DNA of 64,000 nucleotides from Papaver somniferum (Eukaryota > Streptophyta > Magnoliopsida > Ranunculales > Papaveraceae): contig NC_039362.1 in NCBI RefSeq assembly GCF_003573695.1, positions 2,392,929 through 2,456,928 on the forward strand, given 5' to 3'. Positions within the stretch are counted from its first letter, which is position 1; every line of letters begins with the position of its first letter. Of this stretch, positions 23,147-35,467 are shown one piece after another. A program made the translations under genes and the position numbers. The notes beneath the pieces were generated by a model, which was given only the letters and a program-made list of their open reading frames with translations, was not told the DNA's origin and did no database searches.

Positions 23147-25519
23147 TGTTAGAGCATAGCTCGGTCAAACTTGTATGTGTTGCTATCTCAAGCATGTTTG
23201 TCAATGTTAGTGATCAAAACTATAAGTCTTGATTTCTAGCCTACATAGCTAAGTCTCGGACTAGGATAGAAAAGTGTAGTTGAGCTCAAAGACTTCATGG
23301 AGATTCATCATACAACAACGAAGATCTATACAAGGAACCGTGGAACTTCATCAACAAAAAGGTATGTGGAGACTTGAACTTATCTATCACTCAAAAGTCT
23401 ATCTCTTCTATCTCCTACTTCTTATGAGACAAAAGTCGTATGCTATATAGACCAGATCATACACATTTGACATTTCGAGCTGAGCAGTCATTGCTTATCT
23501 TTTATCTCGAAATCGTGTGTTGGTAAAGCGTTTCGCTTTGATCAAGTTTATCTTCACCTAGTGACGAAAGTCATGAAAAGTTTCAATCACTCGCGGTCTG
23601 TGAATAACGGCTACATAGCGTCCTCTGAGAATGTCTCAACGATTGAAATGAGAGTTTAGATTACATAACCCTGTATTTCTTGAAACGAAGTCTTCGAACT
23701 TTGTTGATCAAGATAAATCGGGAGGATTGTGGAATTGGCTTGCCAAGTCCGCGAACTGTCGGAAGTTCTCGACCGAGAATTTATACTGCATTTTCCAAAC
23801 TCGTTTATGCGCTAAGTCCGCGAACTCAGTTCGCGAACCCAGTCCACGAATTGGCGGAAGTTCTCTTTCCGAGAATTTCTGCTGAGTTTGGAAAACTCAA
23901 CCGGTTAACTTAAGTCCGCGAACTTGTTTATGAACTTAAGAGGTTATGATCTAAAGATTTGCTCTGAACATGAAATATAAAATTACTAAGGAATGCTTTA
24001 TGCAAACCGTGGCTATAATGTTCATGAGCCGATTCAATCGAATCGAATCATATTTGTTTCAATTGTGTCTTGTGTAGTTACATAAGATCTCATAGCAATT
24101 GAACAACTCTTTAACTAGTTCATTTGAGTCAATTGAACTAGTTATGGTGAAGAATAACAAGGTTAATATGAAATGCTCATATGGTTAACCTTTTGGGTTA
24201 CTATGTTGAACCAACATACACGTACACGTTTGGGCATGGTTTTCACGAACCCAGTAAACGTCTACCCAAGTGTGTGTGACAAGCTAAGTTTTCGATCTAA
24301 CGGTTGAGAAATATTAGCTTGAATCTAAATCAGGTTTTCATCTAACGGTGAATAAGGATTGCTTTGTACCTAAGACAAAACCCTGATTTGAAGGCTATAT
24401 AAAGGAGACATCTAACTAATCCACACACGTCTGTGTGTTACTAGTGCGCCCGCTAGAGTCGATTTCCATTAACCTTTGATTTTCTTCTCTAAAATCATGT
24501 TAACGACTTAAAGACTTCATTGGGATTGTGAAGCCAGACCAATACTACTTTGTCGTCGTTGTGTGATCTAATCTTGCATCTTCTATCGTACGAGTACAAT
24601 CGATTGATTGGCTTGAGATCGTGAGAGTTCTCCGATAGGCAAGATAAAGAAGTCACAAACATCTTCGTCTCATTGTTTGTGATTCCTCGACAATCCGTTT
24701 GTGTAGTCAGGAAGGATTGTAGAGAGGTGATTAATTAATCTACGCTGTTCTTCGGGAATATAAGACAGGATTATCAATTGGTTCTTGTTCACCTTGATTT
24801 TATATCAAAAGACGGAACAAAACCTAGGGTTTATCTGTGGGAGACAGATTTATCCTTTGATAGGCTTTTATGTATGAGATAGATCTGTTTATTATCAAGT
24901 TTGTGATTTTGGGTTGCAACAACTCTTGGTTGTGGGTGAGATCAGCTAAGGGAATCAAGTGCGCAGTATCCTGCTGGGATCAGAGGCGTAGGAGTACAAC
25001 TGTACCTTGGATCGGTGGGAGACTGATTGGGGTTCAACTATAGTCCAGTACGAAGTTAGTTTGCAGTAGGCTAGTGTCTGTAGCGGCTTAATACAATGTG
25101 TATTCAATCTGGAATAGGTCCCGAGGTTTTTCTGCATTTGCGGTTTCCTCGTTAACAAAATTTCTGGTGTCTGTGTTATTTCTTTTCCGCATTATATTTT
25201 ATATAATTAAAATAATACAGGGTGTGCGTTCGTGATCATCAATTGGAAATCCAACCTTTGGTTGTTGATTGATATTGATTGATCCTTGGACATTGGTCTT
25301 TGGTACCGTCCAAGTATTCCTTGTTTTTGATAAAGACTCGATATTGTTTTTAGCCTGAGTAAAAATCAAATCAAAAGAGATATATTAACTCCTTAAGATA
25401 CTTTTATCTAGATTGACTCTGACTGTCTAGTTGATTCTCTAGCAAAGTATTTCGGAGTTAGTCCATACAGATTGCTAAGCGAAATATTGGCTGGTGTTGT
25501 TAGACCCCCCGTTTTTTCA
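23147..25519 (+). repeat. SIRE-like LTR (3' LTR), 2.37 kb
   Basis: It starts TGTTAGAGCATAGCTC after the polypurine tract and ends CCCCCGTTTTTTCA. The end was placed by comparison with the LTR at 60835-63272, whose end ...CCCTCGTTTTCA is followed by the tRNA primer site. Landmarks: TATA box CTATATAAAG at 24395; short repeats with AAGTCCGCGAAC and GGAAGTTCTC at 23745-23935; the phrase GCGGTTTCCTCGTTAACAAA near 25140, shared by the other LTRs. An LTR supplies promoter and polyadenylation signals. Confidence 0.8.
24395..24404 (+). promoter_or_regulatory. TATA box of the SIRE-like LTR
   Basis: CTATATAAAG lies in the middle of the LTR, followed by AGACATCTAACTAATCC as a likely start region. This is the usual place for the LTR promoter. 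Confidence 0.6.
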
Positions 25520-25520
25520 A

Positions 25521-25642
25521 TCCTAATCCGAGACTTAGCTATAAGTAGACTAGAAATCAAGACTTATAGTTTTAGCAACTAAACTTGACAAACAAGCTTG
25601 AGATAGCAATGCTTGCGATTTCGACTGAGCAGTGCTCTAACA
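25521..25642 (-). repeat. Inverted LTR start fragment
   Basis: The sequence ending TGCTCTAACA is the reverse complement of an LTR start: TGTTAGAGCACTGCTCAG, then ATTGCTATCTCAAGC and AAACTATAAGTCTTGATTTC. It matches 23147-23270 in inverted orientation and abuts the 3' end of the forward LTR. It is probably the flank of an older, opposite-strand element into which the forward element inserted. Confidence 0.75.
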
Positions 25643-27301
25643 AACATACTTTGAACACATGAGCATTAACTCTTATCATTTATTGTTCAAAGATATTCCT
25701 TGGTACTCAAGGTGATCCTGTGCGAAATAAATTAAGAATCTTTTAATTAAGGTTTTTGATTTTATATGTATTAATTACCAACAATTAATGCATAGCTCTA
25801 GAAAATAAAAATTAGTAATGTGCATTTACCAATTGGATAGTTTCTATTGAGATATTTCAGAAATATTGAATAAGCATTTATTGGAATTAGGAAAACCGAA
25901 TTTTGCCATTCATTGCATATCTTGAGAATATTTTCGGTTTTGGAAATTCCTTGGTGTTCAAACATCCTTGGTCTATGAATACCTAAGTTTGCATTTCTAG
26001 AAAACCATCCTAAGAGCCAGGCAAACTTCATTTCTTGTTATTTCTGGTGGAGTCGTCTATTCATAGAGGAAAGTATCCTAATTAGGTGAAATCTCTTACG
26101 ATTGCTCGTTTAAAGACTCTCGTGGATCAATAAGCTCTTCAAGTATAGTTGGTGGGAAACTAGATAATTGCAGTGTTATTAGTTTTCGATTTTATTTGAT
26201 TATTAACGGTTGTTTAAACCTTGATTGCACCTAGTTTGTTTATGCTTGAGAATATTCTCTTCTGATATAAGATTCACTCAAACTAGATCGAAATATCGAC
26301 GGAATCTTTATAACTGTTGTTAATCTAAAGACATCTTGTGATAATATATTGTTAACAGACTCTGTTCTGTGCGTTATTGATCACAAGAGATTCAAATGGT
26401 GTTGTGCAGGTTTTTAAGATAAAAGAAGATTTGAAGAATAAAAAGATTTCTTATTAGTTTTTGTATCTTGTGAATTGTGTGCACAAACCTTGATCGGCTG
26501 GGATCCAACTAGAATCAGTTTATCTGAATATTGATTAGTTGCATGAGATCTACATTTTCTATATTTCTCTTCGAGATCTATATCGATTGAGTGTGAATCT
26601 AAACTTGACTATTTCGGTAGTTATTGGATAGATTGATCTAACCAGACAAAGGAGTTTATTAGATTAAATGGAAGAGCCTTTGTCAACGACTCATCTATAT
26701 CTTGTAGCAAGATTGATTAGAGTGGTTACCAAACAGATTCTTCCTTTGATGTTTGAAATACGATCCAAAGGGTTTGTTATTCACGTGCGTGACTCTATAA
26801 GTCGAAGGCGCGGGGATACTTAGGGAACTAAGTAGCTAGGGCTAGTCTGCTTGGTTTCAACTATACCAAGGTGGTATTAGATTTTGTATATCGTCTTAAT
26901 TATGAGAGTATTAAAAACTGGACTAGGTCTCGGGGCTGTCTGTATTTGCGGTTTCCTCGTTAACAAAATCTTGCTGTGTCATTTACTTTTCTATTCTGCA
27001 ATTACACTTGTACGTTAGCTTCGCATTACTTTATATTGATCCTATAGAGTTTGGTGATTTTCGAACCTATTATCAAGTAACACACTTTGTTGCTGTATTG
27101 TCTCGATCTTGTATCCATAGTCAATCACACAAGTTATCTTGTTGTCATATTGTCTCGATCTCGTATCAGTATACGATCACACGAAGTGTGAATCGAATTG
27201 TCGTATTGTCTCGATTCTGTCCATAGACGATCACATTCGGTAGAGGACTTATAGGTTGAAACAAAAAGATTATGGTGTATTTGGATACCCTCGTGTTTTC
27301 A
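25643..27301 (+). repeat. Diverged LTR remnant, solo or truncated
   Basis: The right part shares landmarks with the SIRE-like LTRs: GCGGTTTCCTCGTTAACAAAATCTTG at 26950, and a terminal TTTGGATACCCTCGTGTTTTCA at 27280-27301. No tRNA primer site follows. The short theme TATTGTCTCGATC(T/C)(T/C)GTATC recurs at 27098, 27148 and 27207. The left border is unclear. No gene. Confidence 0.5.
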
Positions 27302-29190
27302 GTTTTCTTCCCAAAATTAATTCCCTTGAAGAGATCAAGATCATGATTAATCCTCATAATCCTCGTGATTTTTTTTCTAGGATTTTAGGAAGAAAAAATA
27401 AAACAGTTTAGGAAGGACTTTAGACTAGATAGCACATGACGTAGGGATTTATAAGATAAGAAATATCGTAAAAATATTTGTCTTGAGATGTATGCATATA
27501 GATGATACAATATCCAAGGGTTAAGAAGTGCACCCTTACGATAGTTGCCACGAGGATGACCTCGTCACGGCACAATTATTATTTTAATTTTAATTTTAAT
27601 TTTTAATGGTTTATATAGAAAATTCAACATTTAACCGAGTCAACCAAAGTCAATATCCAGTCCAGGTACCAAGCCCTAACATTGGGCAAATGTTAGACCA
27701 AAGGCTGCATATGGACAAAATCTGAGTACCAAAGTCCGATTATCCCTTGTCATAAAGGTCAAATAACTGAAACCTAAATTGAAAGAAGAGCCATTCTAGC
27801 TTGGGTTATTTGCACTGAAATATGTGAAGTCGTATTTCAAAATATATATATATATATATATTATAAAAAGAAGTTGTGTGTGTGTAGCCTTATAAATCCG
27901 ACCATCGATTCGTCATCCCACGATGAAGATCGATCAGTTATATGTCCTATATAGATGTCCGTCCGATCCCTTGGCTTCCTAATAAAAATATGATTTTAAA
28001 GATTATTTAACGACGTCGGATCCTTGGATTTCTTAATTTGACTGCAGCGTCGGATTTCCTAATTTGACTAAGTTTCCGTTAATATAGCCTAACACTAAGT
28101 AGACGTATTTATAGAACAAAAGAGCATCATTCTTTAACGGTTTCACCAACAGATGGTTTCTATCTATAGTTCTTCCCCTCCATTAACGACTTCTAATTCT
28201 TAACTTCGTCTTTCTATATCTTAATAATACGGAGTTATTAATACTAAGTTATTATTATGGATTATTTAAAGAATGGATACGGTGAAATAAAAGAAAACAG
28301 AGCTGATGATTTAAAAAAAAATTGGTCTAAAGAGGAAAGGAGAAGAAAGAAAACCTAATAGAGGAAGAGGAGTGAATTGGGTAAGAGGTTTTATGTTTAA
28401 TGCAACCAAATATCTCCTTACTAATACATCTTCACGGAAAACATATGGCTAAGGGTCTGTTTGGATTATGTTTGGTGGATGACCCTCCATGAAGATTATT
28501 CGTATACACCAGATATACTCTGGTCCATCGAACGCTCAATCATCCAATAAGCATAATGATTTGTACCATAACTTTATCAAGAAAGTTTAAGTTAGCCTTA
28601 ACTAATCTAAAAGCTATTTCTAAAAAAACAAATAAAATAGAAAACATGGTAAAGATTTATGTGCGAGATTTAAGTGTCACAACCCCGACCAACAAAACAT
28701 TAGGGAATGTTTAAGGGCCACGATCGGGGATGTAAGCCCGGCTAATTTGACCTGACCAACAAAATACTATAGTATCCTCAAGGGACCACGGCCGGGGCTG
28801 TAAACCCCGACTAATTTGACCCGATCAAGAAAATACTATGGTATCCTCAATGGACCACGACCGGGGCTGTAAGCCCCGATTAATTTGACGCAACCACAAA
28901 TACTAGGGACGCAAGTCCGAACTAACTTATAAGATCGATGTTTGACCGTTATAATCTAATTAGTTTTGCGAATGACTAAAAAAGATTTTGGTAGAATACT
29001 GACCAGCCGATCAAACAACAACACGAAAACGAAAAAGATTGAGCCCCGGCCGTAGGCCGGGGTGATACGTAGTATATATATATATATATATATATATATT
29101 GACAAGACTATTGTGAGAATTCTAGGAAACTTGAATAAGCACATCATTTTTCTTACCGTCCCATATCTCTCACCGGGAATGTAACTAGGA
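27302..29190. other. Intergenic with simple and short tandem repeats
   Basis: No gene is seen. An AT microsatellite lies near 27841-27862, and a TA run at 29073-29098. GTCTGTTTGGATTATGTTTGG at 28447 resembles the start of small plant MITEs, but no second end was found. Confidence 0.5.
28650..28925. repeat. About 68-bp GC-cored tandem repeat, three to four units
   Basis: The unit GACCACGGCCGGGGCTGTAA...CCCGACTAATTTGACCCGA, with AAATACTATGGTATCCTCAA, recurs near 28715, 28783 and 28852. A related GC palindrome, CCCCGGCCGTAGGCCGGGG, stands at 29044-29062. Confidence 0.8.
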
Positions 29191-29207
29191 TAAGTAATTC
29201 TAACTCA

Positions 29208-29640
29208 GTTTGGTTACCTCCAAAACCTGAGATTCTTACTATTAATTGTGACGGATCTTTTAAAGATTTAACCAAATCTGGAGGTATTGGAATGATCATT
29301 CGTGATTGTGCAAGTATCTCAAAGATAAACAAATGTGCCTTCCTTAGCATTATAGTGAATGCAGAACATGCAGAACTACAAGCTCTAGGGGTGACAGTTC
29401 AGTGGGCTCAACAACTAAAGTCGGAGCATGTGAATTTTGATATGGATTTGGAGCCGGTGGTAAATGCAGTTACCGAAAGAATATAACGTCAATATTAGGT
29501 AGATGATGTTATTGAAAATTTTAAGATTAATAAATTTTAGACATGTTATCATGTTCCAAAACACAGAAACAAAGTAGCATATATTTTATCCAAGATTGCT
29601 AGAACATAAAAAATAAGCCAGGAATGGAGTACTAACATTC
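29208..29640 (+). pseudogene. LINE RNase H-like domain fragment
   Basis: The frame reads LPPKPEILTINCDGSFKDL, then GGIGMIIRDC, NAEHAELQALGVTVQWAQQL and VVNAV. These are the strands of the RNase H-like domain at the C-terminus of plant LINE polyproteins (NxDGSF...GGxGxIxRD...AExxAL). A stop follows VTERI at 29484-29486. Homology continues in frame to VPKHRNKVAYILSKIAR, the usual NxxAxxLA end. The first catalytic Asp is present. A decayed 3' remnant. Confidence 0.75.
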
Positions 29641-29681
29641 CTAGTTGTATTCATAGTTAAATTATTCAAGATCAGACAATG

Positions 29682-29830
29682 TTAGGGTTGTACATAATTG
29701 GTTTCGGCTTGGTATCCAGCAAAACCGAAACCATTACACTCGATTTCAACTACCACCGAGCCATTAACCATCTGCTCAGTTTCTAGACGGTTTCGGTTTA
29801 TTCCAGTGGATTTTGATTAATCGACTGCTA
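29682..29830 (+). mobile_element. hAT-like left end, partner not found
   Basis: TTAGGGTTGTACATAATTGG followed by TTTCGGCTTGG, CCGAAACC and ACGGTTTCGG resembles the ends of the hAT element at 15828. The matching right end and a target duplication were not found before 31500. Confidence 0.4.
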
Positions 29831-30640
29831 TGTTAGTTTCCTGAAACTGAAAGTTCATTAAAAACAAACACCAATACAATGGAAGTGTAAAACATAAACG
29901 TAAACATTCCAAAAAAATGACAGTTATAGTTGAAGGTGACATTCACTCAAAAAGAAAACACTAGCAAGTAGCAATTCACTTTAACATTATAAAACCTAAA
30001 TCAAGATATAAGACTGTTGCACATGTGATTGTGAATCACTAATAGATTAAATGACAACAGGGTCATTAACCTTATTAGTTGCAAAGGCATCAGGTTTGTC
30101 AGCCTTTAGATTCTCTTTAATCTTAACAGTGAAAGCTCAACAAGAAACAATATCCCAATATTTTACTGAAAGTTAACATATAAATCAAATAACCTTCGAA
30201 ATCAAATCAAGCAACCTTTATAGCTAAAACCAATTTTTTTTACTAAATCTATCCAATGCACTTGCAAGTTGCAAGTGGAGCAAGGTCTATATGACTATAT
30301 CAGTAACGCCGTTTCAACCCTTACATCAAAAGTATTATAAAATGTTGTAGCACTCCCATACTTAGGTAGTACAATATGATTCCCAGTCCTAAAATAAATA
30401 AAGATGTTCCAGTTCTAGGGCTTCATTTCTCAACAATGTTCTATTCATTATTTTTGGGTCAGACTTTTCTTTCACTAGATCGTCGGAAATATTAAACTGG
30501 AAATGAATAGTGAATATTCAGAAACTATAGAAAAGTAATCTTTTCTTAATAAGCTAAAAAGTATTAAGCAAGTATAATCAAATCAATGGAAGTGTGCCCT
30601 CGGTGTATTATTCTTCCCAGATGATAAATCTTGAAACAAC
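29831..30640. other. Intergenic, no gene recognised
   Basis: AT-rich, no convincing reading frame. It may be the interior of the hAT-like element starting at 29682. Confidence 0.4.
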
Positions 30641-30642
30641 TC

Positions 30643-30905
30643 TCAAATCACAGGTTTTATCATGTTTGTGAAGTTATCTGTTAGTCTATGAAATTTAATA
30701 GTCTTTGAGATGTTGAGATACTGCAGGAGTGTCAACATCTTTAATATTTCTCTTCCTATTAGGCCATTCCCGAAGATACTACTGGTGAAATAGTCCAATA
30801 CCTTAGTAGTCTCTTCACAATGCAATAAAAGGTGGATATTAACCTCCTGCTCTAATGTGCCACATTACAGAACAAGCATATGATATCATTAGACTCTATT
30901 ATAGC
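30643..30905 (-). pseudogene. LINE zinc-binding (zf-RVT) fragment
   Basis: On the minus strand CLFCNVAH...EQEVNIHLLLHCEETTKV with LDYFTSSIFGNG follows the zf-RVT pattern of plant LINEs (CxxC...E...HLxxxC). An in-frame stop and a frame change are present. It is a short remnant. The RNase H fragment at 29208 is on the opposite strand and so comes from another copy. Confidence 0.6.
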
Positions 30906-31507
30906 AGAGAGTCCACACCAAAAATAAAACTTTTACTAATCTCCTTTTTACTCGTGTCTTCAAAAACTAATGAAAGAACCAAAAAATCATTGACCGCTAG
31001 GTTGTGAAAGTTAGTTGTCAACATTCCTACTCTTTTTAGTTTAGTTCAAAGGACTTAAAAAGTAACAATCAAAATGAAGAGTTGAATATTCTTATAAATA
31101 TGAATATGTATTGTGCATCTCTATAGTATTACGTTTAACTGCATACAGACGTGAGCTCATGTTTGTTGTCACGCGGTTATGCGCATGACAGCTTGATTGA
31201 GTAGACGTTGGACGATCTACCATAAACCCATTCTGGGACACTTATATCAATGAGCAAGTGGTTTCTTTACTAAAAGTTGTCATCAAGATGACCGAAAGTT
31301 GACTTGAAATGATAAAAGAGTAGAAAAATGAAAAAGGGGGTTTGGAAAATTTTTCTAGAGCTTATTTTCGACTTCCAGAAGTTGAATTGCAAAGTGCTTA
31401 TGTTTCTCTAGATATCAGAAGTAAAGAAAGTCAATTCACAAAAAATTAACCTTTTTGTTTCTGTTTTAAAATTGTATCGCCAAACTAATTTCTAGCTTTA
31501 CGCTCTC
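30906..31507. other. Intergenic; part of a small AGAAGT-rich repeat
   Basis: No gene. The right end (31350-31500: GACTTCCAGAAGTTG...ATATCAGAAG) resembles the repeat family at 41180-41700, which contains CCAGAAGTTAAAAAA and ATATCCAAAC. Confidence 0.4.
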
Positions 31508-34500
31508 AGGCCTATTCCTATGCACATGCAAAAAAAAAAAAAACATGTTTGACATACCAGGTGGCATGACAAACGAGTTGTGCCACTATGGAAAAACCAC
31601 TGAGCAAGTGGATCTTCGGTCGAATGGAATAACTCGAGTTTATGACCGCGCAAAGCGTAAGTCAAAGTTTCTAGGGAACGAGATAAATAATATCGCTAGC
31701 GATACCATTAGTATCGCTCGATATTACTATATCGCCAGCATTCGAATTAATCTTGCCAATGCTCGAATTTCGAACGCCTATAAATACCATACCGTTTCTT
31801 CTTCCCCTTCACACCTCCCCGTTCCTTCTCATCTATTCTCTTATGTTCTCTTTTCTTCTGTAGTTTATCAAAATTTTCTTGAGTGAGAAAAGAAAAAGAA
31901 ACAGAAAAGTCAAAACATTTACTCGTACCCAAGCCATTGGATTAAGTTATTTTGTGGATAAAGAATATGAGTTTCAAAATTGTAGATAATTAGACGGTGA
32001 TGGTGTGCTCCCTAATCACATATCTGACCATCCGGAGCGAGTTAATTTAGTATTTCGAAGTGGTGGATGGTCTGAGTTCCGTACGATATTTCGGTTACTT
32101 CCCCCTGTTGTTCAAGATAGAGTCTGAAGATATCCTTGGTGACATTTATATCATATACACCACAGGACCCAAAGAGTTCAAGTTATATTCAAACGATGGT
32201 GGAAGACCACAAACACGTTCTTTTTCAAAGACTTTGAATGCGGAAAGTTAGTTTTTTCTATTAATTAAATTTTAAATTATATTTTTCAAAGATTATGTTT
32301 TTTGTTTTATAAAATTCAACAAACTCTTATTATGAATATGTTGTTAAATAGGAGTTACACCGATAAATTTGTACATGTTAACGAGAATTCTATGTGCTGG
32401 AAACTTATTTCCATTTAATAGACTAAATTGGTTATCAGAAGATAGATGGAAAGAAAGACTTCCTTTATACTCAAATGATGAAGAAGGAAATGCTTCATAC
32501 AGACTAATAAAAGCAAATGGATTAAAAGTGGTTGGGTTGAAAAGTTTCTTACAACGTTATGCTAGGAGAATGAAACAGTTGAGGTTGGCTACCCAACCAT
32601 ATTTGTTCCCCGACCATTATGAGGAGCTCGAATGTCTGTTTGTGTTGTGGACACTAAGCCAATGTTTATTTCCAAATGCTAGCTCAGTGGTGTTAATTGG
32701 TTTTCTCGAAGCATGAGAAGATTTAGAGCAAGCACCAACATATGATTGGGGGTCTCCAATTTTAACAGAGCTTTACATATCCCTTGATAATTGCTCGACG
32801 TGTGTCAAAGATAGTTTTAATGCTTTTTGGGGAGTGATGGAGGTAATAACCAATATTTTTCACATTATTTATTTGTTATTTTGACATGAAAAATTTACTA
32901 TCCAATAATATTATTATTTTCAGTATAGGTGGTATACATATTTCCGTGTTTTGGAACCTTCTCTTAAGAATCACACCAATGTTTTTCCGGTCATACTGAA
33001 ATACGATTCAGATAATTAGCAAGCAGAACAGGTTGAAGATGGTCAACATACTGCTATTGTTCAGAGGATCCAACAGCTGTGTGGAATAAGCCTTAACCTT
33101 GTCTCCACGCCGTATGAAGCAATCCCCGAGTTCGAAGAAGAACAAGCTCGCAGAATGATACAACTAAGCCTTAAAAGGATTGTGTTATACAATCCTATTT
33201 CTGAAAAGGGTGTTTCGTATTATGGTAAAACACTACTTCTTCAGATGCAGAAAATAACGGTGATAGCCGTCAACCCCTATCCAAGTGAAGATTTTTGAAT
33301 GCGACTACTTGAAATTGATAAGGGAGGCCATCATTGGCAAGAAGCTGATGAATTGGTCCAGAAGCCGATGGACGTAAATTTCTACCTATATTGATTTAAC
33401 ACTATTTTCAAGCCCAATATTACTATGCAACCGCAAAGTTTGGGTCAAATGGATTTCCCAGCTTTAGGTATGATGCCACTTGGTGATGAATTTCTTCCTT
33501 CCCAACCTCCACCAGAGACGGGCAATGCATTTGCATATCCTTCTCAAGCGGGTTCATCGTCAACTGTGCCACCATTTTCTTGGGATGTACAGACTCTATC
33601 CACCACATCTGGACCGATTGTTACTTATCCAATTGTTTATACTGCACCTGATCGGACTTATCCATACCGGGGGGTCAATGCTACACCGGAGAAGTATCAG
33701 ACCCAGTTGAACGATTATCATGCTCTGTTACATGGATTTCAGAGATTCCACTTGGATGAGTTGCAAAAACTGAGGGAAAGCATGATGTTTGACATGAGTC
33801 AAGGATTCTTTGGTCATGATGGTGCAAGTAGTAGTAGAGGCATAAGTCTCAGTGTTAGATGTATGAGTCCCACTGGTAGAGGAATGAGTCCCAGTGGTAG
33901 AGGAATGACTGGAATGAGTCTCAGTGGTAGAGGAATGAGTCCCAGTTGTAGAGGCATGAGTCCCAGTCGATCAAGTCAGCGAATTCGTGGAAGTGAAAGA
34001 AGTTTGAGACTTCGTTCTATGCAGGAGGTCCAGAAAGTTCTACTCCAAATGAAATGTTACAACTCCTGCACGTCTGTTTAGGGTTTTGCCAACAGACACA
34101 ACGACTCCTGGTGGTGGTGTGAACATGGAAACAATTAGGCAATCAACTCTGTATACCCCAATTCCCTCAAGCTCATCAGCATTTCAACCATTTGAGCAAG
34201 CTCCTCCATCGAATTAGAGAAACATCTTCTTCTCGAGTGAAGCTAGCCACTCCGGTTATAAGAGCACTAGGCATGTTAAAATGAACTTGAAGTTGGGATG
34301 GTGTGAGTTGAAATTGAGTATTTATAAAAGGGGGAAATTATAGCTGTTGAATGAGGAACTGATGAGCAATGATCAGACCAGCGAGTGACATCATGACTAT
34401 CGTTGGTGCTGGAATGACCAACTAGTGAGATTTTGACCATCTAGCGATGGACACTCTATCGATAGCTGGAATGTCTGTCGTGTATGCCTATATGTTATAT

Positions 34501-34594
34501 TTCACATATTGACATATATGTTTAGCACTTTGGCGTACCCATAATGGTGCATATATGGCAAATATATTGGACTGAGATATGCATAGGAATAGGC
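31508..34594. mobile_element. TIR element carrying a PMD gene
   Basis: GGCCTATTCCTATGCACATGC at 31509 is inverted as GATATGCATAGGAATAGGCT at 34575-34594. The inner subterminal parts also share ATGNNTGACATA-type words. The element holds a TATA box (CTATAAATACC, 31780), a leader and one PMD gene. PMD genes are known inside Mutator-like elements. A target duplication is not visible, so the outer borders are approximate. A fragment of the same family lies at 17518, and a decayed PMD copy at 59580-60834. Confidence 0.6.
32354..34081 (+). pseudogene. Plant mobile domain (PMD / MAIN-like) gene, broken
   Basis: Exons 32354-32842, 32924-33373 and 33413-34081 join in phase with GT-AG borders. Exon 1 ends YDWGSPILTELYISLDNCST, the core of the plant mobile domain (PF10536). 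The next exon begins EYRWYTYFRVLEPSLKN. The last exon gives a Met/Pro-rich tail with eight-residue repeats GRGMSPS (33848-33970, 24-bp units). In-frame stops occur at the TGA after GFLEA (32714), at SDN-stop (33017) and after PSEDF (33297). A frame change near 34030 cuts a Ser/Pro-rich end. Upstream, 32012-32140 reads DGDGVLPNHISDHPERVNLV, the start of the domain. PMD proteins such as MAIN act in the nucleus. This copy cannot make a full protein. Confidence 0.65.
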
Positions 34595-34849
34595 TTCAAC
34601 TTCCCAAGGTGTATCTTAAAATGTGAAAATGATTTCTTAAATCACAAAAGTTAATCCGAATACCCTAATTAAGGGTTCACCACTCTCCTCCCCGAGTGGG
34701 TGTAGACGGCTCCAGAGAAGTATTTTCGAAGAAAAGTACATGTAATCCGAATGAGGATGGCGGGAGAAGTGAACCCGTAACTAATTTGGAGGGAGGGAAA
34801 GAAACCCCGAAAAGATCGGTTCACCTTCAACTAATCCAAATCATTTCAC

Positions 34850-35467
34850 ACGTAATTCTAACTTTTTGAGTTCCTAATTCCAGTTTTATTTTTACTTTTT
34901 TCTAATTTCTTCAACTCAAACAACCCAAAAAAAAAAAAATCATCTCAGAGATTCATATTCTTACCACCAATCTCAATCTTCAAACTATCATTTCAACTAG
35001 GTAAATTTGTTATTTTTTTAGTTTCATCCTTCCATTTTCCATTTCTTTTTCTGTTAATAAGAAACAATTTTTGTTAAATTTTTCTAATTTTGTCTCTAGA
35101 TTGATTTGGGAGGCAAAAGGATTGAATTTCTCGTTACCTCTACGGCACCCAATAATCACAGTTCCGGCGGCTCATCAATCCATTGTCTGGATAGATATAA
35201 TCCACTGAGTAAGTTTCTTAATTCAATGCTGTCTTTAATTTCTTGTATTAATTTTTGTCATGGCATTTTCATTCATGTTTGTGAGATAAATTATCTTTCA
35301 GCTTTTGCAAAAAAATAGTAAATAAAAAATGACCCTTTATAATCTGATCTTTTGTATGTCAAACTCGGAAGATTAAAGGTTATGCGCTCTTTGTTGATGG
35401 TTCCGTTTCATGTTTTTTCTTGTTTCAGCATTTATAATTAAGATGTTTTTCGGGACCTAGTTAGAGC
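34850..35467 (+). promoter_or_regulatory. 5' leader with two introns and a short upstream ORF
   Basis: The leader of the next gene can be read as three exons: to 35000 (ACTAG|GTAAAT), 35101-35208 (CTAG|ATTGATTTG to CTGA|GTAAGT) and 35429-35467. In the last one an upstream ATG at 35443 opens only six codons and stops at 35460, eight bases before the true start. Such a close, short upstream ORF usually lowers translation of the main frame. Confidence 0.5.

Noticed and set aside
23147..25642. A single LTR running from TGTTAGAGCA to TGCTCTAACA
   Set aside because: The last 122 bp are an inverted copy of the LTR start, and comparison with the LTR at 60835 places the true end at 25519.
28650..28925. 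CRISPR-like array
   Set aside because: Spacers are as similar as the repeats, unit length is about 68 bp, and this is a plant genome. It is an ordinary tandem repeat.
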